The notes under the pieces are model-generated. The model had not been told where the DNA came from. It did not search any database and saw only the letters and a list, made by a program, of their open reading frames with translations. A DNA stretch of 37,542 bases from Candidatus Rokubacteria bacterium GWA2_70_23. GTDB taxonomy: Bacteria; Methylomirabilota; Methylomirabilia; Rokubacteriales; CSP1-6. The translations under genes and the position numbers were made by a program. Positions within the stretch are counted from its first letter, which is position 1; each line of letters starts with the position of its first letter. Shown here piece after piece: positions 15,187-23,362 of the stretch. The stretch covers positions 1 through 37,542 of the forward strand of contig MGBT01000057.1 of assembly GCA_001788395.1 (NCBI GenBank), written 5' to 3'.

Positions 15187-16185
15187 CTACCTGGGCGCCT
15201 TCGGGTGATAGCGGAGGTCGGTCAGGGCTCTCGCGTCCAGCCGCTTGCTGATCTCCTTCGTGTCGAGGAGGTAGTCGAAGACCTTCTGGAGCGCCGGGAC
15301 ATTGGGCATGCCGTCGGGCGGGTAGTAGTAGTCCTTCGCCGTGAGGAAGAAGTCGGCGAGGAGATCCTTCGGGATGCGCGTCACGCCGGCGTACACCTCC
15401 ATGGCCTCGGCGCGGTTCTTCGACATCCACTCGGCGGCGATCACCCAGTCCTCGAGGAAGGCGCGAACGACGGCCGGGTGCTTGTTGATGAAATCGGCGC
15501 GGAAGGTGTGCACCAGCAGCGGCGCCGCCTCGAAGAGGTCCAGCGAGGTGAACAGGTCGCGCATCCCGCCGCGCTTGTGGGCCGCGGTGTAGAAGTGCTG
15601 CGGCTGCTCGCCGGTGGCGATCTGGCCCTTGCGGATGTTTTCCTCCATGACGCGGAACGGAACCTCGACGATCTTCACGTCCTTGTCGGGGTCGAGGCCA
15701 TGCTTCCTGAGCACGCCGCGGCCGACGATATTGGTGTAGCCGCCATACACCGAGGTGCCGATGGTCTTGCCCTTGAGATCGGTCACCTTGGTGATGCCGG
15801 AGTCGGCCGCCACGAGCCAGGTGGTGGCGAAGTGCCCCGGGCGCTCCTCGATGATGCCGGTGACGATGCGAACGTCGGCCGCGCCGGAGTCGATGAGCTT
15901 GGCGAAGGAGATGGAGGCGAGCGTGGCTCCGTCGATCTGTCCGGCCGCCAGCGCCTGGGCCTGGGGCGGCGTCGTGGGGAAGTTGATCCACTCCACGGTG
16001 TAGACCTTCCCGTGGTTCTTCAGGATCTCCGGTCTCTTCATCATGATGTACTTGACGTTCTCGACGGGGATGCCCCAGCCGATCTTGATCTTGACGGGCG
16101 CCTGCGCCTGCGCCTGGGCGACGGCGAGAACGCCCATGGCGGCGAGCACGGTCCACGCGATCCGAAGCCAGTGACGAGCGCGCAT
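15187..16185 (-). CDS. NMT1/SsuA-type ABC transporter substrate-binding protein
   Basis: A 332-residue periplasmic binding protein. The start is the ATG at 16183-16185 because a clean signal peptide follows (WTVLAAMGVLAVAQAQAQA) and an AGGAGG lies 5 bases upstream. A longer frame would overlap the opposite gene. Mature sequence: KIKIGWGIPVENVKYIMMKRPEI, LAAGQIDGATLASISFAKLI, LKGKTIGTSVYGGYTNIVGRGVL and IATGEQPQHF, the layout of NMT1/SsuA proteins that bind nitrate, sulfonates, taurine or thiamine precursors. The ATPase and permeases it would serve are on the opposite strand at 11443-13925, converging on it. It is followed by the dehydrogenase gene. It shares a 62-base divergent region with the DUF35 gene. 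Confidence 0.9.
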   Translation of the reverse strand: MRARHWLRIAWTVLAAMGVLAVAQAQAQAPVKIKIGWGIPVENVKYIMMKRPEILKNHGKVYTVEWINFPTTPPQAQALAAGQIDGATLASISFAKLIDSGAADVRIVTGIIEERPGHFATTWLVAADSGITKVTDLKGKTIGTSVYGGYTNIVGRGVLRKHGLDPDKDVKIVEVPFRVMEENIRKGQIATGEQPQHFYTAAHKRGGMRDLFTSLDLFEAAPLLVHTFRADFINKHPAVVRAFLEDWVIAAEWMSKNRAEAMEVYAGVTRIPKDLLADFFLTAKDYYYPPDGMPNVPALQKVFDYLLDTKEISKRLDARALTDLRYHPKAPR

Positions 16186-16247
16186 AGGCGCCTCCTCCGT
16201 GAGGTGGAATTGGGCGTAGAGTCTACCATGCGACAGGGAGGCCGACA
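16186..16247. promoter_or_regulatory. Divergent upstream region between the binding-protein and DUF35 genes
   Basis: These 62 bases must hold the start signals for both the minus-strand pair and the long plus-strand run beginning at 16248. Ribosome sites are clear on both sides: AGGAGG on the minus strand (16191-16196) and GGGAGG on the plus strand (16236-16241). AT-richer bases lie at 16207-16228, but I could not pick confident -10 or -35 boxes. Confidence 0.5.
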
Positions 16248-16688
16248 ATGAGCTACTTCCGCGCCATCGACCCGTTTCCGCTGGAGTCGGCGGATCAAAA
16301 CAAGCTGCACGAGTTCTACGAATACCTGGCGGCCGACCGGCTCGTGACGTCCTGCTGCCGGCATTGCCGGCGGCTGTCCTGGCCGCCACGGGGCTTCTGT
16401 CCCGAGTGCGTCTCGGACGAGTTCGAGTGGGTGGACCTGCCCCACGAGGGGACCGTGCACGGATTCAGCGTCCAGGACACCGGGGTGCCCGCGGGATTCC
16501 AGGCGCCTCTCTGCTTCGCCATCGTGAAGGTGGGGGGCTTGCGCATCTTCGGCCCGATCCTGGGGGCGGACCCGGCGACGCTTCGCGTCGGCTCGACGGT
16601 GCAGTTCTCCCCCATCAGGGTGGCGGACGACTCGAAGGGAAGCGCCCGGCATCTGCTGGCGTTCAGGCCCGGGGCGAGCGCGACATGA
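16248..16688 (+). CDS. DUF35 (zinc-ribbon plus OB-fold) acyl-CoA-associated protein
   Basis: A 146-residue protein of the DUF35 family. A short N-terminal helix (DQNKLHEFYEYLAADRL) precedes a zinc ribbon with cysteine pairs Cys37/Cys40 and Cys51/Cys54. The OB-fold follows (GTVHGFSVQDTG, APLCFAIVKVGGLRIFGPI, VGSTVQFSPIRV). DUF35 proteins are accessory subunits of thiolases, HMG-CoA synthases, retro-aldolases and MaoC hydratases and help bind or channel CoA thioesters. Here it sits directly before two mutase subunits, overlapping the next gene by 4 bases, so it may support a CoA enzyme of this cluster or the thiolase at 7811. It opens a plus-strand run of more than 18 kb. Confidence 0.9.
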   Translation: MSYFRAIDPFPLESADQNKLHEFYEYLAADRLVTSCCRHCRRLSWPPRGFCPECVSDEFEWVDLPHEGTVHGFSVQDTGVPAGFQAPLCFAIVKVGGLRIFGPILGADPATLRVGSTVQFSPIRVADDSKGSARHLLAFRPGASAT

Positions 16689-17098
16689 GACCGCTCAAGG
16701 TCCTGATCGCGAAGCCCGGGCTCGACGGTCACGACCGGGGCGCGAAGGTGGTGGCCCAGGCACTTCGCGACGCGGGGATGGAGGTGATCTACACGGGACT
16801 CAAGCGCAACCCCGAGGAGATCGTGGCCGGGGCGGTGCAGGAGGACGTGGACGTCGTGGGGCTTTCCATCCTGTCGGGGGCGCATACGCTGCTCTGCGAG
16901 CGGGTGGTCCGGGGGCTCAGGGCCGCGGGGGCCGGGGGCATCAAGGTCGCGGTGGGCGGCACCATCCCTCAGGCCGACGTGGCGACGCTGCAGGCGGCAG
17001 GCGCATGGGCCGTGTTCCCCACGGGCACGCCACTGCCCGCGATCATCGCGGCATTCCAGCAGCTCGGCCGGGTTCTCGATCCGGCCGCCGCCCGCTGA
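16685..17098 (+). CDS. B12-binding subunit of methylmalonyl-CoA mutase-type enzyme
   Basis: A 137-residue stand-alone cobalamin-binding domain. DGHDRG at residues 14-19 is the DxHxxG motif whose histidine replaces the lower axial ligand of adenosylcobalamin. VVGLSILSGAHTLL supplies the S-x-L loop, and VAVGGTIPQAD the GG region near the nucleotide tail. The length matches the small subunit of split mutases, whose large subunit is the next gene, 11 bases on with a good ribosome site. ATGA overlap with DUF35. Together they rearrange (R)-methylmalonyl-CoA to succinyl-CoA, or a related acyl-CoA. Confidence 0.93.
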   Translation: MRPLKVLIAKPGLDGHDRGAKVVAQALRDAGMEVIYTGLKRNPEEIVAGAVQEDVDVVGLSILSGAHTLLCERVVRGLRAAGAGGIKVAVGGTIPQADVATLQAAGAWAVFPTGTPLPAIIAAFQQLGRVLDPAAAR

Positions 17099-17109
17099 GG
17101 AGGAGGCTC

Positions 17110-18723
17110 ATGGCGAAGGAGAAGAAGATCACGGACGTGGTGCTGCACTCGGGGATTCCCGTGAAGCCGGTATACGGCCCCGGGGATCTCGCCGGCTTCG
17201 ATCCGGCCCGCGAGCTCGGCGCGCCGGGCGAGTATCCCTTCACGCGCGGGATCCATCCGGAGATGTACCGTGCGCGCGCGTGGACGATGCGCCAGTACGT
17301 CGGCTTCGGGACCCCGGGGGAGACCAATGGCCGCTTCAAGTACCTGATGTCCCATGGCCAGGATGCCCTGAACGTGGCCTTCGATCTGCCGACCCAGCTC
17401 GGGCTCGACTCCGACGACCCCCGCGCTGCGGGTGAGGTCGGGCGCGTGGGCATGGCCATCGACAGTCTGGCCGACATGGAGGAGGCCTTCGATGGCATCG
17501 CCGCCGACCGCGTGAGCGTGTCCTTCACCATCAACTCCGTGGCCGCCATCATCCAGGCCATGTACATGGTCGTCGCCGAGAAGCAGGGAATCGGCTGGGA
17601 CCGCATCGTGACCACGCCGCAGAACGACATCCTGAAGGAGTTCGTGGCGCGCGGCACCTGGGTGTACCCGGTGGAGCCCTCGCTGCGGCTCGTGGCCGAT
17701 CTCGCCGAGTTCTGCGCCCGGCGCGCGCCGCGCGTCAACCCCATCTCCGTCTGCGGCTACCATATCCGGGAGGCCGGCTGCACCCCGGCGCAGGAGATGG
17801 CCTATGGGCTCGCCATCGTGGCGGCCTATACGGAGCTGCTCCTTCGCCGCGGGCTCGACGTGGACGACTTCGCGCCGCGGCTGTCGTTCAACTTCACCTG
17901 CTGGGGGAAGATCTTCGAGGAGGTGGCGAAGTTCCGGGCCGGCCGCCGGCTCTACGCCCGGATGATGAAGGAGCGCTTCGGCGCGAGGAACCCCAAGAGC
18001 ATGATGTTCCGCTCGCTGATCGGCGGTGGGGGCTCGGCCTTCACCGTGCAGGAGCCGGAGAACAACATCGTCCGCGGCGCCTACCTCGCGCTGACGGCGG
18101 CGCTCTCGGGCGCCCAGACCATGGCACTCCCCACCTACGACGAGGCGTACACCATCCCGTCGTCGAGGGCCCAGCTCATCGCCCTCCGGACGATGCAGAT
18201 CTGCGCCGAGGAGAGCGGGGTCGCGGACACGGTGGATCCGCTGGGCGGCTCGTACTACGTCGAGGCGCTGACCACCGAGATGGAGCAGAAGATCCTGGAA
18301 GAGATGGCCCACGTGGAGACGCTCGGCGGCATCATCGAGGCGGTCAAGTCAGGGGCGATCCAGGCCGAGGTCGCCCGCCAGGCGTACCTCTTCGAGCAGA
18401 AGCTCCTGTCGGGCGAGATCCCCAAGGTCGGCGTCAATCGCCACGTCGCGCCCGACGCCGAGAGCCAGGGCCGGGACCTGGAGCTCTACCGCGTCGATCC
18501 CCGCGCGGCCGAGGCGCAGCTGGCCAAGCTCGAGCGGCTCAGGGGGGAGCGCGACCCCCGGGCGGTATCCCGGGCCCTCTCGCGGCTGCGAGACGAGGCC
18601 AGGGGCCCGGGAAACCTCATGGAGCCCATCCTCGACGCGGTCCGTGCCTACGCGACACTTGGTGAGATGGCGGGCGCGCTCAAGGATGTCTTCGGCGAGC
18701 ACAAGGAGCCGGTGAGGTTCTAA
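17110..18723 (+). CDS. Methylmalonyl-CoA mutase-type large (catalytic) subunit
   Basis: A 537-residue TIM-barrel subunit without the B12 domain, which is encoded just upstream. The ATG at 17110 follows AGGAGG by a few bases. Family sequence starts YPFTRGIHPEMYRARAWTMRQYVGFGTPGETN. Two residues known to separate mutase types can be read: Tyr53 (EMYRAR) aligns with Tyr89 of the Propionibacterium enzyme, and Arg181 (KEFVARGTW) with its Arg207, which binds the substrate carboxylate; isobutyryl-CoA mutases have Phe and Gln there. This supports methylmalonyl-CoA as substrate. The stretch FDLPTQLGLDSDDP differs from the FDLPTHRGYDSD of classical enzymes. An epimerase-like gene lies at 23863. Confidence 0.93.
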   Translation: MAKEKKITDVVLHSGIPVKPVYGPGDLAGFDPARELGAPGEYPFTRGIHPEMYRARAWTMRQYVGFGTPGETNGRFKYLMSHGQDALNVAFDLPTQLGLDSDDPRAAGEVGRVGMAIDSLADMEEAFDGIAADRVSVSFTINSVAAIIQAMYMVVAEKQGIGWDRIVTTPQNDILKEFVARGTWVYPVEPSLRLVADLAEFCARRAPRVNPISVCGYHIREAGCTPAQEMAYGLAIVAAYTELLLRRGLDVDDFAPRLSFNFTCWGKIFEEVAKFRAGRRLYARMMKERFGARNPKSMMFRSLIGGGGSAFTVQEPENNIVRGAYLALTAALSGAQTMALPTYDEAYTIPSSRAQLIALRTMQICAEESGVADTVDPLGGSYYVEALTTEMEQKILEEMAHVETLGGIIEAVKSGAIQAEVARQAYLFEQKLLSGEIPKVGVNRHVAPDAESQGRDLELYRVDPRAAEAQLAKLERLRGERDPRAVSRALSRLRDEARGPGNLMEPILDAVRAYATLGEMAGALKDVFGEHKEPVRF

Positions 18724-18726
18724 CGC

Positions 18727-19920
18727 ATGTCGCTCTTCTCGGGTGTGCGGGTGCTGGATCTCTCGCGGATGCTGGCCGGGCCGTACGGCTCCATGCTCAT
18801 GGCGGACCTCGGGGCGGAGGTGATCAAGGTCGAGGAGCCGGAGGGCGGTGACCCGATGCGGAGCATGGGGCCGCCGTTCCTGCCGGGTGGAGAGAGCGCC
18901 TACTTCCTCAGCATCAACCGGAACAAGAAGAGCGTCGCGCTGGACCTGACGCGGGAACCGGGCCGCGCGGTCTTCCGCGATCTGGCGCGCATGGCCGACA
19001 TCGTCTGGGACAATTTCCGGCCCGGCGTGCTGGCGAGGCTCGGCGCTGACCACGAGAGCCTGAAGACGATCAACCAGCGTCTCATCTCCTGCTCCATCTC
19101 GGCCTTCGGCCAGGATGGCCCCTACCGCGACTGGCCGGCCTTCGACCTCGCGCTCCAGGCCATGGGCGGGGCCATGAGCATCACGGGCGAGGAGGGGCGG
19201 GCCCCGGTGCGGATGGGACTGCCCATGGGCGATCTCGCCGGCGGGATGTTCGGCGCCCTCGCCGTGGCGGGGGCCCTGTTCAGGCGGGAGCGGACGGGGC
19301 AGGGAGGGGTCGTGGACCTCTCGCTCCTCGACTGCCAGGTCTCGCTCCTCAGCTACCTGGCGCAGTACTTCTGGGCCGACGGGAAGGTCCCGGGCCCCAT
19401 GGGCTCTGGGCACACCTCCGTGGTGCCGTACCAGGCGCTGCCGGCGCGCGACGGGTATCTCGTCGTCGCCATCTTCGCCGAGAAGTTCTGGGCGGGCTTC
19501 TGCCGCGCCATGGCGCGACCGGACCTCGAGCGGGATCCGCGCTTCGAGACCAATGCCCGGCGCCTCGCATCGCGCTCCACGCTGATCCCGCTGCTCGAGG
19601 ACCTCTTCAGGACGCGCTCCGTGCACGAGTGGCTGGAGGATCTCCACCGGGAGGGCGTGCCGGTGGCGCCGATCCAGTCCCTCGACGGGGTGCTGTCCGA
19701 CCCCCAGGTGAGGCATCGCCAGATGGTGGTGGAGATGAGCCACCCCGCGCTCGGGCGGGTGCCGACGCTCGGGACTCCGATCAAGGTGGATGGCGCGCTG
19801 GGGCTTGACGTGGTCCCGGCGCCGCGGCTGGGGGAGCATACCGGCGAGGTGCTGGTGGGACTGCTGGGCTACCCCCAGGAACGCGTGGACGCCCTGAGGG
19901 CCGAGAGGGTGACGGTGTGA
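18727..19920 (+). CDS. CaiB/BaiF family III CoA-transferase
   Basis: A 397-residue family III CoA-transferase. The N-terminus VRVLDLSRMLAGPYGSMLMADLGAEVIKVEEP is the standard CoA-binding start. WDNFRPGVLARLG and the catalytic Asp169 in MGLPMGDLAGGMFG follow, the same residue number as the active-site aspartate of formyl-CoA transferase. These enzymes move CoA from one acyl-CoA to a free acid and are common in aromatic and terpenoid degradation. It begins three bases after the mutase and overlaps the next gene by 4 bases. The donor may be succinyl-CoA made by the mutase (inference). Confidence 0.93.
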   Translation: MSLFSGVRVLDLSRMLAGPYGSMLMADLGAEVIKVEEPEGGDPMRSMGPPFLPGGESAYFLSINRNKKSVALDLTREPGRAVFRDLARMADIVWDNFRPGVLARLGADHESLKTINQRLISCSISAFGQDGPYRDWPAFDLALQAMGGAMSITGEEGRAPVRMGLPMGDLAGGMFGALAVAGALFRRERTGQGGVVDLSLLDCQVSLLSYLAQYFWADGKVPGPMGSGHTSVVPYQALPARDGYLVVAIFAEKFWAGFCRAMARPDLERDPRFETNARRLASRSTLIPLLEDLFRTRSVHEWLEDLHREGVPVAPIQSLDGVLSDPQVRHRQMVVEMSHPALGRVPTLGTPIKVDGALGLDVVPAPRLGEHTGEVLVGLLGYPQERVDALRAERVTV

Positions 19921-21020
19921 CCCCCCTCGGCGTCGCTGTCCTCGGAGGCGGCAACGGGGGCTATGCCGCCGCCGCCGACCTGTCGCTGGCGGGCCACCGG
20001 GTGAGGCTGTGGAGGCGCAGCGCCGCCGACTTCGAGCCCGTGCTCCGCACCGGACGGATCAGCTTCGAGGGCGACGGTGTGGCCGGGGAGGCGTCGCTGG
20101 ACCGGGCGACCACCGACCTGAAGGAAGCGCTGGATGGCGCCGAGGTGGTGCTGGTGCCGCTGCCCGCCACGGCCCACGGGGATCTCGGAGCCCGCTGCGC
20201 CGAGCACCTGACGGGGAACGAGGTGGTGCTCTTCACCCCCGGGACGCTCGGCACCGTCGTCTTCGCGCGGGCCGTCAAGCGGGCCGGCGGCCGGTCGCCC
20301 TTCGCGCTGGCGGAGACCGGCACGCTGCCATACCTGGCGCGAAAGGTTGGCCCCGCCGCCGTGCGAGCGCCGGTGGCCGCGGCGAACCTGCCAACGGGCG
20401 TCTTCCCCGCATCGAGAAGCGAGGGCGCCCTGTCGCTCCTCAGGCGGCTCTACCCATCCATCCGGCCCTGCGCCGACGCCCTCGATGCGGCACTCACCAA
20501 TGCCGGAACGGTGATTCACCCGCCACTCGTGCTGCTCAACGCGGGCCCCATCGAGGCGGGGCGGTACGACATTCATGCGGCGGGGAGCACGGCGGGCATC
20601 CTCAAGGTGATCTACGCCGTGGACGCCGAGCGGATCCGGCTGCGGGAGACCCTCGGGTACGGGGCGCCACACTACGAGCTGGCGACCTACTACGAGGACT
20701 CGCGGGCCGCCGAGGGGCTCTACGGCAAAAGCGCGAAGGAGAAGCTCGTCAGGAGCGGGCTGTGGAACGAGAACCTGACCCTCGAGCACCGGTACGTGAG
20801 TGAGGACGTGGCGATGGGACTGGCGCTGTTCGTCGCGCTCCAGGATGCGCTCGGGGTGGCGGCCCCCGTGTCGCGCTCGATCTTGACGCTCTTCGAGACG
20901 CTGCTCGACCGCGACCTGCTGGGCAGCCCGTCAGGCGGTCCGCTCGGGCGGATGGGGCTCGCGGGGCTCGACGGCCAGACCCTCCGCGAGTTCTTCAGGA
21001 CGGGAGGAGGCTGGCTGTGA
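19917..21020 (+). CDS. NAD/NADP octopine/nopaline dehydrogenase-family protein
   Basis: A 367-residue two-domain dehydrogenase. The N-terminal Rossmann domain starts VAVLGGGNGGYAAAADLSLAGHRVRLW, with the dinucleotide loop GGGNGG. The C-terminal helical domain (about 180-340) has NAGTVIHPPLVLLNAGPIE and the HYELATYYEDSRAAEGLYG region typical of octopine/opine dehydrogenases. Classical members couple an amino acid to a 2-oxo acid by reductive amination, and distant ones act on other 2-oxo acids. Start GTG 19917 by GTGA overlap; it is also coupled to the molybdenum hydroxylase that follows. Its position inside a CoA-degradation operon is unusual. Confidence 0.85.
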   Translation: MTPLGVAVLGGGNGGYAAAADLSLAGHRVRLWRRSAADFEPVLRTGRISFEGDGVAGEASLDRATTDLKEALDGAEVVLVPLPATAHGDLGARCAEHLTGNEVVLFTPGTLGTVVFARAVKRAGGRSPFALAETGTLPYLARKVGPAAVRAPVAAANLPTGVFPASRSEGALSLLRRLYPSIRPCADALDAALTNAGTVIHPPLVLLNAGPIEAGRYDIHAAGSTAGILKVIYAVDAERIRLRETLGYGAPHYELATYYEDSRAAEGLYGKSAKEKLVRSGLWNENLTLEHRYVSEDVAMGLALFVALQDALGVAAPVSRSILTLFETLLDRDLLGSPSGGPLGRMGLAGLDGQTLREFFRTGGGWL

Positions 21021-23362
21021 GCTTCGACATCATCGGCAAAGCGACCCCGAAGCGAGACGGCCTCGACAAGGTCACGGGCCGCACCCAGTACCTGCACGAC
21101 ATGACGCTCCCGCGCATGGCCCACGGGGCGATCCTGAGGACCCAGTTCCCGCACGCCCGGATCGTGAGCATCGACACCACTCGCGCCGAGCGCCTCCCCG
21201 GGGTCATCGGGGTGATCACGGCCGACACGGTCGAGCAGCGCCTGTTCGGCTATGCCAAGGACCACCTGGCACTCAAGGGCGGCCCCGGGAACCGGAAGGT
21301 TCGCTGCATCCGGGACGAGATCGCGGCGGTGGCGGCCGAGACGGAGGAGATCGCCCAGGACGCCCTCACCCTCATCGACGTGGAGTACGAGGAATTGCCC
21401 ACGGTCTTCGACCCGGAATCAGCCCTCCGGCCCGGAGCGCCCCTGGTCCACGAGGAGCTGGGCACGAACCTGGTGAATCTCCGCTACCAGTTCTCCCACG
21501 GGGATGTGGAGGGCGGGTTCGCGCAGGCGGCGGCGGTGGTCGCAGGGACGTACCGGTTGAACTACGTGGCCACGGCCTGCCTCGGCACCATGGTCGCCAT
21601 CGCGTCCTGGGGAGCGGACGGCGCGCTCACCATGTGGACGACCAGCCAGGTGCCCTTCCTCTATCAGCGGGACCTGGGCGAGGCGCTCGGCATCGGCGGC
21701 GATCGGATCCGGGTGATGCAGCCGCCCGTCGGCGGGAACTTCGGCCGCGGGCTCGACCTCTACCCCATCGACATCATCGCGGCCCTCCTGGCCCGCCACG
21801 TGCGGCGGCCGGTGAAGATCGCCTTCGAGCGGCTGGAGGAGTTCATCGCGAGCCCCACGCGCGAGCCCTGCCTGATCCACCTCCGGTCGGCGGCGGACGC
21901 CGGGGGGCGACTGCTGGCGAGGGAGGCGCGCGTCGTCATCGACAATGGCGCGTACGTCTCCTGGGGCTCGACGACGCCCTACGTGATGCTCTCCACCACG
22001 GCGGGCCTCTACCGCTGCCCGTCCGTGCGCTTCGACACGACCATCGTCTACACGAACAACCCGTACTCGGGCTCCATGCGTGGCTACGGCAACCTCGAGG
22101 CCACCTTCGCCATCGAGGCGCAGATGGACGACCTCGCCGAGAGGCTGGGCCTCGACCGCGTGGAGATCCGGCGGCGAAATGCCACCCACTCCGGCGACGT
22201 CAATCCGCAGGGCAACGTGATCACCTCCTGCGCCATGACCGAGTGCCTGGACACCGTGGAGAAGGCGATCGCCCGGACGGTCACCGGACCACCGCGCCCG
22301 GGGTGGAAGCGCGGGGTGGGCTACGCGGCCATGTTCCACGTGGCGGGCGGCGCCCGCGTGTACCGCTCCGACGGGTGCGGGGCCATCCTCAAGCTGGACG
22401 ACTTCGGCACGGTGACGCTGCTGACGGGCGCCAGCGAGATCGGGCAGGGGTCGGAGACCGTGCTCGCCATGATCGTGGCCGAGGAGCTGGGCATCCCGCT
22501 CGATCGCCTGGCGGTGATCAACAGCGACACCTCCGTGAAGCCGTGGGACGTGGGCGTGCACGCCAGCCGCACGACCTTCATCGCGGGCAACGCGGCGCTC
22601 CAGGCCGCGCGCTCGCTCAAGACGAGACTGCTCGCCATGGCGGCGGAGGTGATGGACGAGAAGGCGGAGGAGCTGGAGCTCGTCTCGGGGCGGGTCCGGG
22701 TGAAGGGCCGTCCGGAGCGAGGCATGGAGTACGACCGCGTGGTCCGCGCGGGTCACTTCCGCCAGGGGGGCCAGGTGCTCGTCGCCGAGGCCTTCTACGA
22801 CCCGCCCAACGAGATGCTGTCGAAGGACCTCCGGGGAAACGTCTCGGCCACCTACGGCTTCGCGGCCCAGGCGGCGCTCGTGGAGGTGAGCGAGGAGACC
22901 GGCGAGGTGCGAGTGCTCAAGATCATCTCCGCCCACGACGTGGGCCGGGCGCTCAATCCGATGGCCGCCGAGGGCCAGATCCACGGCGGGATCCACATGG
23001 GGCTCGGCTACGCGCTCTCCGAGGAGCTGATCATCCGAGAGGGGCAGGTGCTCAATCCGCAGTTCATGGAGTACGCGCTGTTCCTCGCGTCGGAGATGCC
23101 GGAGATCGACGTGCACCTGATCGAGACGGTGGACGAGCACGGCCCCTTCGGGGCCAAGGGGCTGGGCGAGTCGGGAGTGATCCCGGTGTCCGCGGCCATC
23201 GCCAACGCGGTCAAGGATGCCATCGGGGTGCGCTTCACCGAGCTGCCCATGACCCCCCAGCGCGTGTATCAGGCGCTGGGGGCGGCGCATAGCGCAGAAC
23301 GGGCGCCCCGCCACGTGGACTCCTCGACATTTGGGCGAGATGAAGACAGGAGTCTCCCATGA
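21017..23362 (+). CDS. Molybdopterin-binding subunit of a xanthine dehydrogenase-family hydroxylase
   Basis: A 781-residue large subunit of the xanthine oxidase family (XdhA/CoxL/HcrA-like). Landmarks in order: GKATPKRDGLDKVTGRTQYLHDM; the b/a-hammerhead domain to about 120; PPVGGNFGRGLDLYPIDI; SGSMRGYGNLEATFAIE; GASEIGQGSETV; and Glu718 in GAKGLGESGVIPV, the active-site base. It should hydroxylate an aromatic, heteroaromatic or aldehyde carbon with water as oxygen source. The [2Fe-2S] and FAD subunits that normally accompany it are missing from this window, so it must borrow them or act differently. The last 25 or so residues (SAERAPRHVDSSTFGRDEDR) are not family-like and cover a partial R1 repeat. 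ATGA overlap with the V4R gene. Confidence 0.92.
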   Translation: MSFDIIGKATPKRDGLDKVTGRTQYLHDMTLPRMAHGAILRTQFPHARIVSIDTTRAERLPGVIGVITADTVEQRLFGYAKDHLALKGGPGNRKVRCIRDEIAAVAAETEEIAQDALTLIDVEYEELPTVFDPESALRPGAPLVHEELGTNLVNLRYQFSHGDVEGGFAQAAAVVAGTYRLNYVATACLGTMVAIASWGADGALTMWTTSQVPFLYQRDLGEALGIGGDRIRVMQPPVGGNFGRGLDLYPIDIIAALLARHVRRPVKIAFERLEEFIASPTREPCLIHLRSAADAGGRLLAREARVVIDNGAYVSWGSTTPYVMLSTTAGLYRCPSVRFDTTIVYTNNPYSGSMRGYGNLEATFAIEAQMDDLAERLGLDRVEIRRRNATHSGDVNPQGNVITSCAMTECLDTVEKAIARTVTGPPRPGWKRGVGYAAMFHVAGGARVYRSDGCGAILKLDDFGTVTLLTGASEIGQGSETVLAMIVAEELGIPLDRLAVINSDTSVKPWDVGVHASRTTFIAGNAALQAARSLKTRLLAMAAEVMDEKAEELELVSGRVRVKGRPERGMEYDRVVRAGHFRQGGQVLVAEAFYDPPNEMLSKDLRGNVSATYGFAAQAALVEVSEETGEVRVLKIISAHDVGRALNPMAAEGQIHGGIHMGLGYALSEELIIREGQVLNPQFMEYALFLASEMPEIDVHLIETVDEHGPFGAKGLGESGVIPVSAAIANAVKDAIGVRFTELPMTPQRVYQALGAAHSAERAPRHVDSSTFGRDEDRSLP
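23313..23344 (+). repeat. Degenerate 3' half of an R1 repeat
   Basis: The bases ACTCCTCGACATTTGGGCGA followed by GATGAA align with the R1 ending TCCTCCACGTTCAAGCGAGA at most positions. They lie at the end of the hydroxylase gene, directly before the ribosome site of the V4R gene, a junction position like the full R1 copies. The translated peptide STFGRDE resembles STFRRDG from the 12.3-kb copies. No clear 5' half or hairpin was found. Confidence 0.45.

Noticed and set aside
14140-16251. A plus-strand open frame of about 700 codons starting just after the R2 unit
   Set aside because: It is entirely antisense to two clearly recognisable minus-strand proteins, has no family resemblance, and is the kind of long shadow frame expected at very high GC.
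21419-23314. A 631-codon minus-strand frame
   Set aside because: It is antisense to the molybdenum hydroxylase, which is conserved across the same region.
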